A DNA stretch of 60,758 nt from an uncultured Lachnospiraceae bacterium (GCA_947570615.1 CANOVJ010000020.1:1-60758), one strand, 5' to 3'; counted from the stretch's first letter, positions 7,639 to 17,342 are shown. The notes: generated from the letters alone by a model not told the origin. Made by a program: numbers and translations.

Positions 7639-9015
7639 CTATTTCATGGAAAACCCTTCATAAGCCTCTTTCAGCGCTTCCTCCGCTTCCTCCTGGCTCA
7701 TCCCCGCCAGAGATCCCACATCCATCCACTTAAAGACGGCCGTCTGCTTCGTCAGCCCCATGTTCCCGTAATAAAGATCCGGAAAGCTCTCGTACTCTTC
7801 CTGTGTCAGCGCATTTCCGTTGCAGTCCTGGCTGGAGGCGCGCTCGGAGATCTTCCCGTCCTGCTCTTCATAGATCACCGCGCGGGTTGCCAGGGGCGTC
7901 TCCAGCACGTAATCGTTGGAGACGGTCAGAGAACTGATCCGGTTGAAATAGCTTCCCGGCGAATCCTTCATCTCATCATGTACGATGAAATGATTCAGGA
8001 TTCCTTCCCTGGAAAAGCTGCTGTATACGCTCATGCTCTCCATGATGAGATCCGGCTGGGAATCTCCCTCCCGAAAGGAGGTCTCCAGCTTCTGCAGCGC
8101 TCCCTCCTCACTGATCTTATAAAACTCACTGTAGGTATAATTGCCGGTTCCGCCCTGACTGGAGACAATCAGCACAAGCCTGCCGTCGTTGCAAAGCCCC
8201 GCAAGGGTAAAGCAGTGTCTGTCGTTGGCATAGTCCATCCCCTGAGACCAGCTCTCCCGGTTCTGCGCAAAGATCTGGATCTGCCGCTCGACGCTGAGGA
8301 TCCCGGAGAGGCTGTCCGCATAGTCCACATAGCCCGCCCAGCTTCCGGAGAGCTCCGCGATGCTGCCCGTTCGGCGCTGCGCGCTCAGATACTCCTCCAG
8401 AAAAGCGTCTCTGTAAAAGGACGGCCCCTCCTGCGCCTTTTCTTCTATACGGTAATCCTCCAGCCCGGGATGGTCGAGATAAAACATGTTGTCGGAATTT
8501 TCCTGCAAAAAGATCAGAGGCTCGTTCCACTGCCTTTCGCCGTCCCCATAAGATGCCAGCACAAGAACGTCCTTTTTTCCGTCTCCATTGTAATCCTGAA
8601 AGGCCACCGCGCTCACCGCCGTGAACCGGCCCGCCGGCTCCTGCGAAGCCTCCGGAAAGGTGTAAACCGTCTCCCCCTCCTTTATCAGCAAAAATTCCGG
8701 CCTCTGGCTTCCACCATTCGGCGTCAGGGAAACAAAGAATACCTTTCCCCACCCGTCCAGCTCCGTCTCGAAGCTCTGCTCCGGGATCATTCCCTCCAGA
8801 GCGGGCATGGAGGATTCCGTCTCCCCCGTCCGCACGGCTTCCTCCCCGGCCGGCCCCTTTGCGTCCCCGGGCTCAGCCCCGGATTCGGAATCCCACGCCG
8901 GGCCTGCAGCCTCCCATTCAGGCTCCTGCACAATCATTTCCTCCCTCTGCGCGCATCCGCCCAGAGAGAAAACAAGAATTGCAGCTAAAAAGATCATCCT
9001 GTTATTTTTCTTCAT
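7639..9015 (-). CDS. Lipoprotein with FG-GAP/VCBS-like calcium motif, unknown function
   Basis: A 458-residue lipoprotein with the signal peptide MKKNNRMIFLAAILVFSLGGC (lipobox LGGC). A motif near residue 145, DYNGDGKKDVLVL, looks like an FG-GAP/VCBS or dockerin-like Ca-binding loop as found in beta-propeller repeats, and a second region (NDRHCFTLAGLCNDGRLVLI) has similar character. It starts at the ATG overlapping the TGA of the upstream TPR gene (TGATG) with GGAG five bases before it, so the two are translationally coupled. The pair probably forms one envelope module. I do not recognise a catalytic domain. Confidence 0.65.
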   Translation of the reverse strand: MKKNNRMIFLAAILVFSLGGCAQREEMIVQEPEWEAAGPAWDSESGAEPGDAKGPAGEEAVRTGETESSMPALEGMIPEQSFETELDGWGKVFFVSLTPNGGSQRPEFLLIKEGETVYTFPEASQEPAGRFTAVSAVAFQDYNGDGKKDVLVLASYGDGERQWNEPLIFLQENSDNMFYLDHPGLEDYRIEEKAQEGPSFYRDAFLEEYLSAQRRTGSIAELSGSWAGYVDYADSLSGILSVERQIQIFAQNRESWSQGMDYANDRHCFTLAGLCNDGRLVLIVSSQGGTGNYTYSEFYKISEEGALQKLETSFREGDSQPDLIMESMSVYSSFSREGILNHFIVHDEMKDSPGSYFNRISSLTVSNDYVLETPLATRAVIYEEQDGKISERASSQDCNGNALTQEEYESFPDLYYGNMGLTKQTAVFKWMDVGSLAGMSQEEAEEALKEAYEGFSMK

Positions 9016-10430
9016 CAATACTCCGCCATCCATTCATGCTCGCCGCCCCAGTCGCCGATCAGCTCGGAGGTCATCCCCTCCGGCGTCTCCACTCTGGTCT
9101 CGAACCGGTAATTCATCTGGGGTACATATTCGTTTCCGATCTTCACATTGCTGTAGAGATAGACAAACTCATACGTTTTGTGGGGATAATACTCCCCGCC
9201 CTCCGCGGCCGGCTCATAGGAGATACAAAGGCGCTGTACCCCGGCGTCCTCGTGTTTGGCTCCCCACACATTCACGATTCCCGCTGTGGCGGGATACTCC
9301 TCGAAATCCGCGAAGGAAAATTTCCATCCTCCGTCCTCCACACGGACGAGCGACATCCGCTCCCGGCTCACCGGAATGTAGGTCTGGCCCTCCCAATATT
9401 CCATGGTCCCCGCGATAAACTGATCCCGGATGGAAACGTAGGTCTGCGACTGCATGAAATCCCGGATGGCCTCGAAGGAGCCCGACTCAAAGATCTCAAA
9501 GGCCTCCCTGAAGGTATCCTGCACCCATATCGCCTTATCCAGGCAGGCGATCAGGGAGCTGAGCTCCTCCCCCGCACCCTGCAGGGCCGCCCGCGCAAGG
9601 AGATCACGGTATTCTCCCAGGTGACTCACCTCCAGCTCCACCCGGCTTTTCTCAGGAACGGCAAACTTCAGGATCTCCTCCCTGAGCTGCTCCTTAGAGG
9701 GATCCTTTTCGTAAATGGAAAGCAGCCGCTCCATCTCCTGCCGGTACTGCCCGAAGCTGCAGCTCTGAGCAGAGCCCTGTAAAGGAGAGCCGCTCTCCCC
9801 GGACTTCTCCTCAGAGTTCTCCTCTGAGATCTCATCAGAGATCTCCCCGGCGCTTTCCCCGGCGCAGAACAGGCTGCTCTCCTCCCCCATAAGCCGCACA
9901 TAGCAGGCGTCCAGAAGCCGGTAGGCATCCGCGCTGTCTGTATCCTGCTCCAGGGCCGATATGGATTTATCCAGTGTCTCAAAGCTGCAGTTCTCCCCGT
10001 TGATATCCGCCACCGCATCATTCAGAAGATTGACGCAGTATTCCTGCAAAAGGCTCTCGTCCCGGGTGGTCTCCCATCCCCGGTACAGAACCTGCCCCGC
10101 CCCGGCCCAATCGTCCTGATCCCGGTAAACCCCGGCCATGGCCCGATACGCCTTCACGGAGCTGGAATCGATCTCCAGCGCTTCCTGGCAGGAGGCGATG
10201 GCCTCCTCATAATCCTGCGACTCCACATAGACGCTGGCCGCTTTAAGCTGCCTGGCTACCCGAAGCTCCGGCAAGTAATGCAGGGTGAGGACGATGCCAC
10301 CCGTCAGGATCAGCAAAAGGCCGCCGCCCAGCGCAAGGCGGGCCATTATAACCCGCTTTTTGCGCTTTTTGCGTCTTCTCTCCCGGATAGCTGCAGACAT
10401 TCTCTTTCTTCTTATTTCTTTTTCCTTCAT
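9015..10430 (-). CDS. Membrane-anchored TPR-like protein, unknown function
   Basis: A 471-residue protein with a very basic N-terminus (KRMSAAIRERRRKKRKKR), a single transmembrane segment at about 29-52, then helical repeats starting KAASVYVESQDYEEAIASCQEALEIDSSSVKAYRAMAGVY that read as tetratricopeptide repeats. A Ser/Glu-rich low-complexity stretch lies near residue 200. The orientation suggests a small cytoplasmic tail and an extracellular repeat domain. GGAGG precedes the ATG. It is coupled to the downstream lipoprotein by a TGATG overlap, which suggests the two proteins interact at the cell surface. No enzyme activity is indicated. Confidence 0.65.
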   Translation of the reverse strand: MKEKEIRRKRMSAAIRERRRKKRKKRVIMARLALGGGLLLILTGGIVLTLHYLPELRVARQLKAASVYVESQDYEEAIASCQEALEIDSSSVKAYRAMAGVYRDQDDWAGAGQVLYRGWETTRDESLLQEYCVNLLNDAVADINGENCSFETLDKSISALEQDTDSADAYRLLDACYVRLMGEESSLFCAGESAGEISDEISEENSEEKSGESGSPLQGSAQSCSFGQYRQEMERLLSIYEKDPSKEQLREEILKFAVPEKSRVELEVSHLGEYRDLLARAALQGAGEELSSLIACLDKAIWVQDTFREAFEIFESGSFEAIRDFMQSQTYVSIRDQFIAGTMEYWEGQTYIPVSRERMSLVRVEDGGWKFSFADFEEYPATAGIVNVWGAKHEDAGVQRLCISYEPAAEGGEYYPHKTYEFVYLYSNVKIGNEYVPQMNYRFETRVETPEGMTSELIGDWGGEHEWMAEY

Positions 10431-10474
10431 TCAGAACCTCCACACGGACGCGGCCCGCCCGGCATCACAAAAGC

Positions 10475-12238
10475 TTATTTTCTTTTGGACAGGAGTCTCC
10501 CCAGAGGGCTCTCCTCCTGCCCCTTCTTTCCTCCCTGACGGGAGCCGGACCTTCTGCTCCTGTCTCTGTCCGGAGCCTTCCCTTCCGTCCTCCCCTCGGA
10601 GAAACCGAATCGCTCGCCCCGATCCTTCCTTCCATTTCGGCTGCCGCCGGGCCATTCCTCCCGGCTTCTTTTCATGCCGCGGTCGAAGTCCGAAAGCCTC
10701 TCATCCCGGCTTCTTCCCCCGCCGTACCCGCCGTCTCTCTCATCCCGGCTCCTTCTTGTGCCGCGTCTCTCATCCCCATACCGGTCGTCGCGCCGTCCCC
10801 GGCCGCGCTCGTCTTTTGCATATCGCCCGTCCCGGTCTCTGCCAGAATCGCCTCTGCCCCGGCGTCTTCTCTCGTCCCCGAAGCTTCTGCGTCCTCTCTC
10901 CGGATAAGGCTTCTCCTCCTCGATCTCCTCGGGCTGTTCTCCCATATTCATGGCCATGAAGGCCGCCGCCAGATCCAGGGCGGTAAACCCGTTTTCCTCC
11001 GCCGCCCTCTCAATGGAGGCCTTTGTCTCCGACAGATCCTTCTGATCCATCACCTCCATGGCTCCTGCCAGGAGCTTTTCGGATTTCACCCTGACGATAT
11101 CCGCAGGGGAGGGCATCTTCCGATCCCGGATGGTGGTATGGCAGATTCTCTCGATGCTCCGTATCTTAAAGATCTCCCGCCCGGAGATCAGGGTAAAGGA
11201 TCTTCCCTTTCTCCCCGCCCGTCCGGTACGTCCGATCCTGTGTACATAATACTCGATATCCTCGGGCACGTCATAGTTGAACACCGCGTCCACGCCGCTG
11301 ACGTCGATTCCCCTGGCCGCCACATCGGTGGCGATCAGGATGGCGCACCTGCCGCCCCGGAACTGGTTCATCACCGCGTCCCTCTGGCTCTGGGAGAGAT
11401 CTCCGTGAAGGCCTTCCGCCTCATACCCCTTATCCTTGAGCTGTGCGGCGATCTCGTCCACCATTCGTTTGGTGTTGCAGAAGATCAGACTGCGGACAGG
11501 CTGATAATAGTCCAGCAGTCTGCACAGGGCCTTCACCTTATCCTTTTTGGCCACCCTGTAATAGGCCTGCTTGATGGCGGAAACCGTCAGCTCCTGAGGC
11601 GTCACCCGGATATACACCGCACTGTTCTGATATTTGCCCGCAATGTCCAGGATCTCCTGGGGCATGGTGGCCGAAAACAGCGCCATCTGATGCTCCTCGG
11701 GCATGTCCGCCAGCACGGTCTCGATATCCTCCCGAAAGCCCATGTCCAGCATCTCGTCCGCCTCATCCAGCACAATCATTTTAATTTCTGATGTCTTGAT
11801 GGTATGACGTCTTAAGTGATCCATCACACGCCCCGGGGTCCCCACAATGATCTGTACCCCCTGACTTAAGGCGCGGATCTGCCTTCCGATATCCTGCCCG
11901 CCGTAAACGGGCAGCACCTTAACCCCGTGCATATATCTGGAGAGCCTGCGGATCTCCTCCGCCGCCTGCATGGCCAGCTCTCTGGTGGGGCACAGGATGA
12001 TGCCCTGGGGCCTTCGCACGTCCGGATCGATACTCTGGATCATGGGGATCGCAAAGGCCGCCGTCTTGCCGGTTCCCGTCTGGGCCTGGCCGATGATATC
12101 CTTCCCCTCTAAGAGTACCGGGATGGACTGCTCCTGGATGGGCGTCATATTCTCAAAGCCCATCTCCGTGACAGCCCGCAAAATCTCGGGATTGATCCCC
12201 GACTCGCTGAATTTCAGTGTTTCCTTTTTTTCTTCCAT
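10475..12238 (-). CDS. DEAD-box ATP-dependent RNA helicase (CshA/DeaD type)
   Basis: This 587-residue helicase shows all core motifs in order: the Q motif with F upstream, Walker A AQTGTGKT, PTREL, DEAD in VLDEADEMLDMG, SAT, and HRIGRTGRAGRKG. The last 150 residues are an extremely Arg/Gly/Asp-rich tail (repeats such as RRGRGDSGRDRDG), an RNA-binding extension seen in CshA, DeaD and related cold-shock or ribosome-assembly helicases. The start ATG has GAGG spaced before it, and the gene follows the GT2 gene by 10 bases, so the two probably form one operon. The likely role is RNA unwinding in ribosome assembly or mRNA decay. Confidence 0.92.
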   Translation of the reverse strand: MEEKKETLKFSESGINPEILRAVTEMGFENMTPIQEQSIPVLLEGKDIIGQAQTGTGKTAAFAIPMIQSIDPDVRRPQGIILCPTRELAMQAAEEIRRLSRYMHGVKVLPVYGGQDIGRQIRALSQGVQIIVGTPGRVMDHLRRHTIKTSEIKMIVLDEADEMLDMGFREDIETVLADMPEEHQMALFSATMPQEILDIAGKYQNSAVYIRVTPQELTVSAIKQAYYRVAKKDKVKALCRLLDYYQPVRSLIFCNTKRMVDEIAAQLKDKGYEAEGLHGDLSQSQRDAVMNQFRGGRCAILIATDVAARGIDVSGVDAVFNYDVPEDIEYYVHRIGRTGRAGRKGRSFTLISGREIFKIRSIERICHTTIRDRKMPSPADIVRVKSEKLLAGAMEVMDQKDLSETKASIERAAEENGFTALDLAAAFMAMNMGEQPEEIEEEKPYPERGRRSFGDERRRRGRGDSGRDRDGRYAKDERGRGRRDDRYGDERRGTRRSRDERDGGYGGGRSRDERLSDFDRGMKRSREEWPGGSRNGRKDRGERFGFSEGRTEGKAPDRDRSRRSGSRQGGKKGQEESPLGRLLSKRK

Positions 12239-12248
12239 GTTTTACCTC

Positions 12249-13202
12249 TTATTCTTTTTCGTTCAAAAATTCTTCGATAATAAACCGGGGCCTTGCCTTG
12301 GTCTCCAGATAGATCTTGCCGATATATTCTCCCACCACCCCCAGGGAAAGCAGGATCAGCCCGCCGATGGCCCACACCGAGACCATCAGGGTGGTCCATC
12401 CCACGATGGTCGCCCCCGTAAAGTGCCGTACCAGAGAATAGATCAACATACCGATACTCACGATAAAGATGAAAAATCCCAGCCCCGTTATCATCCTGAG
12501 CGGTTTTGTGCTCAAGGAGGTAAGACCCTCCACTGCAAGAGAAAGCATCTTTCCCAGAGGGTATTTGCTCTCTCCTGCAAAGCGTTCCCCTCTCTCGTAA
12601 TAGACCACGTCGGCGGAATATCCGATCATGGGCACAATCCCCCGAAGAAACAGATTGACCTCGCCGTACTGCGCAAGCCCCTCCAGCGAGCGCCTGCTCA
12701 TGAGCCGGTAGTCCGCGTGGTTAAAGACCGTGTTCGCCCCCATGGCGTTCATAATCTTATAAAACCCTTCCGCAGTAGCCTTTTTGAAAAAGGTATCCTT
12801 CTTCCGGCTGCTGCGCACACCGTATACAATGTCTGTTCCTTCCATATATTTATCGATCATGGCGTCGACAGCGTCGATGTCGTCCTGTAAGTCCGCGTCC
12901 ATGGAGATCACCATATCCGCGCACTCCTTTACCGTCATCAGTCCCGCCAGCAGCGCATTCTGATGCCCTCTGTTCCGGCTTAAATTAATCCCGCCAAATA
13001 TTCTGTCCTGCTCATGAAGTTCTCTGATAATCTCCCAGGTTCTGTCCCTGGAGCCGTCGTTCACAAAAATGATCCGGCTCCTTGGATCGATCCTTCCCTG
13101 CCCCATAAGGCCGTGCAGCTTTTCCTTAAGACGCACGGCGGTCTCGGGCAGTACCTCCTCCTCGTTATAACAGGGGATTACCAGATATAACACATTCTCC
13201 AT
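12249..13202 (-). CDS. GT2 glycosyltransferase, DPM1/GtrB type, membrane-bound
   Basis: A 317-residue protein. The N-terminal catalytic domain begins VLYLVIPCYNEEEVLPETA and contains the GT-A motifs NDGSRDRTW and DADLQDD. Two transmembrane helices near the C-terminus (GLGFFIFIVSIGMLIYSLV and the next) match the polyprenyl-phosphate sugar transferases GtrB, ArnC and YkcC-like proteins, which load a sugar onto the lipid carrier. The ATG at 13202 follows GAGGGAGAG at good spacing; the longer open frame upstream is leader. It is cotranscribed with the helicase gene. The sugar donor cannot be inferred. Confidence 0.88.
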   Translation of the reverse strand: MENVLYLVIPCYNEEEVLPETAVRLKEKLHGLMGQGRIDPRSRIIFVNDGSRDRTWEIIRELHEQDRIFGGINLSRNRGHQNALLAGLMTVKECADMVISMDADLQDDIDAVDAMIDKYMEGTDIVYGVRSSRKKDTFFKKATAEGFYKIMNAMGANTVFNHADYRLMSRRSLEGLAQYGEVNLFLRGIVPMIGYSADVVYYERGERFAGESKYPLGKMLSLAVEGLTSLSTKPLRMITGLGFFIFIVSIGMLIYSLVRHFTGATIVGWTTLMVSVWAIGGLILLSLGVVGEYIGKIYLETKARPRFIIEEFLNEKE

Positions 13203-13292
13203 AAAGCGCTCTCCCTCACGGCCGCTTCCTGCGGCCCGCATCTACAGCCCGCGGGACAAAAAACAGCCCCGGCCTCCTGCACGCACAAAATT

Positions 13293-13324
13293 CAGCAGCG
13301 GCTTGCTCTCCCTCGCCGCTGCTG
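13293..13324 (-). other. 10-bp hairpin at the predicted 5' end of the GT2 transcript
   Basis: CAGCAGCGGC pairs perfectly with GCCGCTGCTG around a 12-base loop. It sits about where transcription from the 13331-13359 promoter would begin, so the mRNA would start with this stem. A second stem (GGCCGC with GCGGCC, near 13215-13235) lies before the start codon. It could alternatively act in ending transcripts from the DUF5722 gene. Confidence 0.45.
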
Positions 13325-13330
13325 TTACCT

Positions 13331-13359
13331 ATCATATACTATTCCGGAAAAAGATACAA
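13331..13359 (-). promoter_or_regulatory. Candidate promoter of the GT2-helicase operon
   Basis: On the minus strand, TTGTAT (13359-13354) and TATGAT (13336-13331) are separated by 17 bases. The predicted start lies near 13324, about 120 bases upstream of the GT2 start codon. Confidence 0.5.
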
Positions 13360-13457
13360 TCTTTTTTTCAAATATCTGCAAAATGCAGGCAAGACAGACC
13401 CGGCCATTGCTCATCCGCTCCCGAAGGGCGCGGTCAGCCCGCGCCTGGCAGCAGGAT

Positions 13458-15173
13458 CTACTGCGCCCAGGAGAGCGCCTCCTCCAGGGAATCCGCTCCC
13501 AGGATCCTGAGCATGAATTCCGTATGGCTCTGCGCCTTGTCCGTATCAATATACTTAAAGGTGTCGAAAATGTATTTCGGCGTCTGATCCAGATCGTAAA
13601 TCCCGAAGGCAAGCCCCTGCCTTACCTCCTCCATGGCGTCGGTCTGGCGGTTCATGATGAACGCGTCCACATAGGGATTCGCCTCGATGATATAATAGCA
13701 GTAGGCAAAGGCCGCCGCCTGCAGTTTTTCTCCCGACGCGGAGGTAAAGCCCAGCTCCGTGACCATGACGCTGCGGACCTCTCCGCTGCGGTCCAGAAGC
13801 TCCTCCCGCCTGAGCACATCCGTCACCGCGCTCAAATTCATGGGGGTGAGCACCGGCGCGTCCGCCGTCTTGTCGCATTCCTCCGCCCAGTAGTTCACCT
13901 TTGTGAGGGGATCCGGATAGGGGTGAATGGCCAGCCCCCAGTCGTAATTCCCCTTTTTCCGGGCGATCTCATTGACCGTCTCCACCACATCCCTGGCGTT
14001 AAAATGATTCTTATTATCGCCCTCGTTGTTGTTCCAGTCGTGGTCGATGCTGAAATACACGTTTGCGTCGGCGTAGCTGCTTTTGGCCGCATGGTTGAAG
14101 ATACGCAGGGCCTTCTCAAATTCCGCACAGTAGAAGCCGATATCGTCCGTCTCCATATAATTCCAGATCTTATACTGATTGATCTCATTGGCGATGACCC
14201 AGTTGGACACAAGGCCGTACTCCTTGCCGCAGTAGCGCTCGGTCAGAAAGCTTGCGATGGCCTCCAGATACCGGCATCCTTCCTCCTGCATGGTATTGAA
14301 GGCATAGTAGTAAGCGCCCGCATCCTTATTTCTGGCCTGGGGATGAATCAGCTCCAGGCAGCTCTCATTCCAGTCGTTCAGAATAATGGCGGTGGAATTC
14401 ATCCCGCACTCCGTCAGATATGTAAAAAGACCGTCATAGCCGTTGATGCTGGCTCCGTTGAACTTGTAGGTCTCGCCCCGATATTCATAGGAAATGGTGG
14501 GCAGCGCCTCATTGGTGGTCTCGCCGATGATATGGGAAAGAGGAATGTTGTAGATGGCATATTTCACCCCCAGATCGGTGAGCATGGGCGTTTTAAGCAT
14601 CTGCGGATCCAGCAGAAGCCCCTTTTTGGAGGTTGGCCTTGGCACAATCTCCGTATCCCTGGCCAGGATCTCCGGGTTGCCGATGCAGACGGGGCCTGAG
14701 AGAGGAACATACTTCCCCTCACGGAGCAAGGCGGGTACGAACTGACAGAAAAGCTGTTCCTTTTCATAATCCCATTTCAGCTCGCTCTTTTCCGCCTTTT
14801 TCACACTGGTCAGGGGCTCCCTGTCAAAGTCCTCCGGAAAAACGCAGGACTCCCACAGATCAAAGGCGAACAGATAGATCATGGGATCGTCGCTCCCGGG
14901 AATGCCCGGCATATTCAGCGCAAGGCGCGCGGTCCCATCCTCCTTCAGGCTGCAGTCCGTGATGTTCCCGTAAGTGGCAAGGTCTCTTTCTGAGACGGAA
15001 ACGTTTCCCGCCGTCAGCCTCGCGTCCCTGTTAAATCTCTCTCCCACGGAGGATCTCGAGGAGACCGTCCTGGCCTGCCCGCATCCAAAGAGACCACAAG
15101 ACAGGAAAAGAACCGCCAGCACAGCCGCGATGATAAATTTCAGTTTCCTTGTGTTGATGTTTCCGGTCTTCAA
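13458..15173 (-). CDS. DUF5722-like lipoprotein, predicted TIM-barrel glycoside hydrolase
   Basis: A 571-residue exported lipoprotein (lipobox LFGC after a long signal peptide). The body resembles DUF5722 proteins, which are predicted TIM-barrel glycosidases. Two features fit clan GH-A chemistry: VIANEINQYK, whose Asn-Glu would be the acid/base, and VMVTELGFTS late in the chain, whose Glu would be the nucleophile. HPYPDP and FNARDVVETVNEI lie between them. Its ATG overlaps the stop of the upstream BMP-family gene (ATGA), so a binding lipoprotein and a hydrolase are made together. The substrate is unknown and the assignment as an active enzyme is inferred from these motifs. Confidence 0.7.
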   Translation of the reverse strand: MKTGNINTRKLKFIIAAVLAVLFLSCGLFGCGQARTVSSRSSVGERFNRDARLTAGNVSVSERDLATYGNITDCSLKEDGTARLALNMPGIPGSDDPMIYLFAFDLWESCVFPEDFDREPLTSVKKAEKSELKWDYEKEQLFCQFVPALLREGKYVPLSGPVCIGNPEILARDTEIVPRPTSKKGLLLDPQMLKTPMLTDLGVKYAIYNIPLSHIIGETTNEALPTISYEYRGETYKFNGASINGYDGLFTYLTECGMNSTAIILNDWNESCLELIHPQARNKDAGAYYYAFNTMQEEGCRYLEAIASFLTERYCGKEYGLVSNWVIANEINQYKIWNYMETDDIGFYCAEFEKALRIFNHAAKSSYADANVYFSIDHDWNNNEGDNKNHFNARDVVETVNEIARKKGNYDWGLAIHPYPDPLTKVNYWAEECDKTADAPVLTPMNLSAVTDVLRREELLDRSGEVRSVMVTELGFTSASGEKLQAAAFAYCYYIIEANPYVDAFIMNRQTDAMEEVRQGLAFGIYDLDQTPKYIFDTFKYIDTDKAQSHTEFMLRILGADSLEEALSWAQ

Positions 15174-16390
15174 GAATCCCCCTCCTCCTGACTGTATTCG
15201 CTGACGGCAACGGTTGTCTGCGGAAATTCCCCCGGAGTCTCCAAAATCCGGATGTCTCCCGCCCGCAGACGGGCAAGCACCTGCAGATAATCGTTCATGG
15301 AGGCAGTCTCAAACCGCCAGGCCTTATCCCGCACAGGCAGAGCGGCGCATCTCTCCCGCGCGCCACAAGACATGGTTTTTCCCGCCAGCTCCTGCGGCCA
15401 GCTCCTTCCCCCGGCGATAAACTCATCCAGAGCCGCGACCATGGAGCTGTCCACCCCTTTCAGGGCGGACGTGAGAAAAAGCTGCGAATCATCGGCCAGA
15501 TCCCCGTCGGAGACGATCATCATACCCTCCCGCTCCCTGGCGGCCGATAAGACCGACTCATACAGAAGGCCTCCGCAGGCAAAGATGATCTCCACGCCAT
15601 CCTCATACCACTGCCCGGCAACCTCCTCAATCCGCTCATCTGTGGAGAAGGTGTCCGCATACCAGTATTTCACAGACACTCTGCGGCTGACCTTCTGTGA
15701 GACGGCGGCGTCGTCAATCCCTCTGAGGAAGCCATATCCATACCGCTCCACAGAGGGAATTTCCTCCCCTCCGATAAAGCCGAACCTGCGATACCCCTCC
15801 AGAACCGCCATGTAACCGGCCAGATATCCGGACTCCTCCTCTCTGTAGGAGATACAGTAGACATTGTCGGAAATGTCTGTGGGCTGGCCGGAGGAATCCC
15901 TGGGAACGCTGTCCAGCAAAAGGAAGCTGATATCCTCATATTCGTATTGCAGCTCGCCCACCGCCTGCCCGAAGGGCTCCCCCACACAGACCACCAGCTC
16001 CGCGTCATTGGAGATAGCGGTTAAAATGATGCTTTTGCAGGAATCGGGGGCGGCGTCATAAGCGCCATAGCGCGCGTAGGATACCCCCACGGCATCGGCG
16101 TATCTCTGCATCCCCTGAATGGCAACCCGGTTGAGAACGGCATTCTGATCCGAATCTCCGTCGGTCACAAGCGCAATCCGCGCGTTGGTGAAGGGATCCT
16201 TCTGCCCTTCCCCCTGACGGGCGTCGCCCGAGGTCGGGCCCAAAGCCTGTCCCTGACCGGAGGCGCCTGTGGATCCCCCCTGGAAACCGCAGCCCGAAAG
16301 CAGCAACGCGGATGCCATAAGGAGAGATATGCCCTTTATTAACATAAGGGCAGCTCTGCGAAGCATACTGCCCGTTGTTTTCCATCTCAT
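15170..16390 (-). CDS. BMP/PnrA-family substrate-binding lipoprotein
   Basis: This 406-residue protein has a lipoprotein signal peptide (lipobox LLSGC) followed by a spacer rich in Gly and Ser, and a periplasmic-binding fold of the BMP/Med/PnrA type: ARIALVTDGDSDQNAVLNRVAIQGM, ELVVCVGEPFGQAV, RRFGFIGGEE and VEIIFACGGLL are recognisable family segments. Relatives bind nucleosides and feed ABC importers, but no permease or ATPase gene is nearby, so this one may be a receptor or scavenging protein. It is first in a two-gene unit with the DUF5722 lipoprotein. No convincing binding site is seen at the ATG. Confidence 0.78.
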   Translation of the reverse strand: MRWKTTGSMLRRAALMLIKGISLLMASALLLSGCGFQGGSTGASGQGQALGPTSGDARQGEGQKDPFTNARIALVTDGDSDQNAVLNRVAIQGMQRYADAVGVSYARYGAYDAAPDSCKSIILTAISNDAELVVCVGEPFGQAVGELQYEYEDISFLLLDSVPRDSSGQPTDISDNVYCISYREEESGYLAGYMAVLEGYRRFGFIGGEEIPSVERYGYGFLRGIDDAAVSQKVSRRVSVKYWYADTFSTDERIEEVAGQWYEDGVEIIFACGGLLYESVLSAAREREGMMIVSDGDLADDSQLFLTSALKGVDSSMVAALDEFIAGGRSWPQELAGKTMSCGARERCAALPVRDKAWRFETASMNDYLQVLARLRAGDIRILETPGEFPQTTVAVSEYSQEEGDS

Positions 16391-16456
16391 TTAATAACTG
16401 TTACCCTGCCTTTCTCTCTCCCGGCAATTCACCCCTGTGCTGCCCGCGGAAAGAAA

Positions 16457-16495
16457 ACTCACTCCAATTCCATGTCACCATAAATTGAAGTGAGT
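16457..16495 (-). terminator. Terminator downstream of tpiA
   Basis: A 13-bp stem with one wobble or mismatch (ACTCACTCCAATT with AATTGAAGTGAGT) is followed on the minus strand by TTTTCTTT. It closes the gap-pgk-tpiA operon. The plus-strand continuation CTTTTG is weaker. Confidence 0.7.
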
Positions 16496-16592
16496 CTTTT
16501 GTTCAATAAGCTGGCCCGCCAGGCGTGACAGCGTCTGTTAACATAAGGATGTCCGGCGGAGCCTTGCATCCGTTGTTTGTACAGGATAATGA

Positions 16593-17342
16593 TTATTTAT
16601 AATTGACAATCTTTCCAAAGTCAGCCTTTAAGGAAGCGCCGCCTACCAGTCCGCCGTCGATGTCGGGCTGTGCAAAGAGCTCGGCCGCGTTGCCTGCGTT
16701 TACAGAGCCGCCGTACTGGATGCGAACCGCCTGCGCGGTCGCCGCATCATAGATCTCCGCGATGCAGTCGCGGACAGCCTTACATACCTCCTGCGCCTGT
16801 TCGGTGGTAGCGGTCTTGCCGGTTCCGATGGCCCAGATGGGCTCGTAGGCGATCACCATGGAGGCAACCTGATCAGCGCTCACGCCGACCAGATCGGACT
16901 TGATCTGCATACGGATCCAATCCAGGGTGATCCCCATCTCCCTCTGCTCCAGCGTCTCGCCGCAGCAGAGAATGGGAGTAAGTCCTGCCTCGAAGGCCTT
17001 CTTAACCTTCTTATTTAATAAGGCGTCGTCCTCCTTAAAGTAATCGCGTCTCTCGGAATGTCCGATGATCACATACTTAACGCCTGCGTCCACCAGCATG
17101 GATGCGCAGATCTCTCCGGTGTAAGCGCCCTTTTCCTCAAAGTACATATTCTCAGCGCCCACTTCCACGTTGGTTCCCTTAACGGCTTCCACAACAGGAA
17201 CAATGTCAATCGCGGGAACGCAGTAAACCACGTCCACATCGTCGGATTTTACCAGATCCTTTAACTCGCCGCAGAGTGCAACGGCCTGACTGGGAGTCAT
17301 GTTCATTTTCCAGTTTCCGGCCACAATTTTTCTTCTTGCCAT
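16593..17342 (-). CDS. tpiA: Triosephosphate isomerase
   Basis: This 249-residue protein matches triosephosphate isomerase throughout: the start [16 protein letters not shown] with catalytic Lys in the NWKMN motif, IIGHSERR with the electrophilic His, and [14 protein letters not shown] with the catalytic Glu and flexible loop. The length is normal for the family. It interconverts dihydroxyacetone phosphate and glyceraldehyde 3-phosphate in glycolysis. It is the last gene of the gap-pgk-tpiA operon, 65 bases after pgk, and a strong terminator follows. Confidence 0.98.
   Translation of the reverse strand: MARRKIVAGNWKMNMTPSQAVALCGELKDLVKSDDVDVVYCVPAIDIVPVVEAVKGTNVEVGAENMYFEEKGAYTGEICASMLVDAGVKYVIIGHSERRDYFKEDDALLNKKVKKAFEAGLTPILCCGETLEQREMGITLDWIRMQIKSDLVGVSADQVASMVIAYEPIWAIGTGKTATTEQAQEVCKAVRDCIAEIYDAATAQAVRIQYGGSVNAGNAAELFAQPDIDGGLVGGASLKADFGKIVNYK

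Noticed and set aside
7591-8988. Long plus-strand ORF opposite the VCBS-like lipoprotein gene
   Set aside because: Shadow frame with no start site or recognisable protein; the minus-strand gene has a lipobox and coupled start.
13383-14699. Long plus-strand ORF opposite the DUF5722 gene
   Set aside because: It is a shadow of a GC-rich coding gene; the minus-strand frame has a signal peptide and domain motifs.
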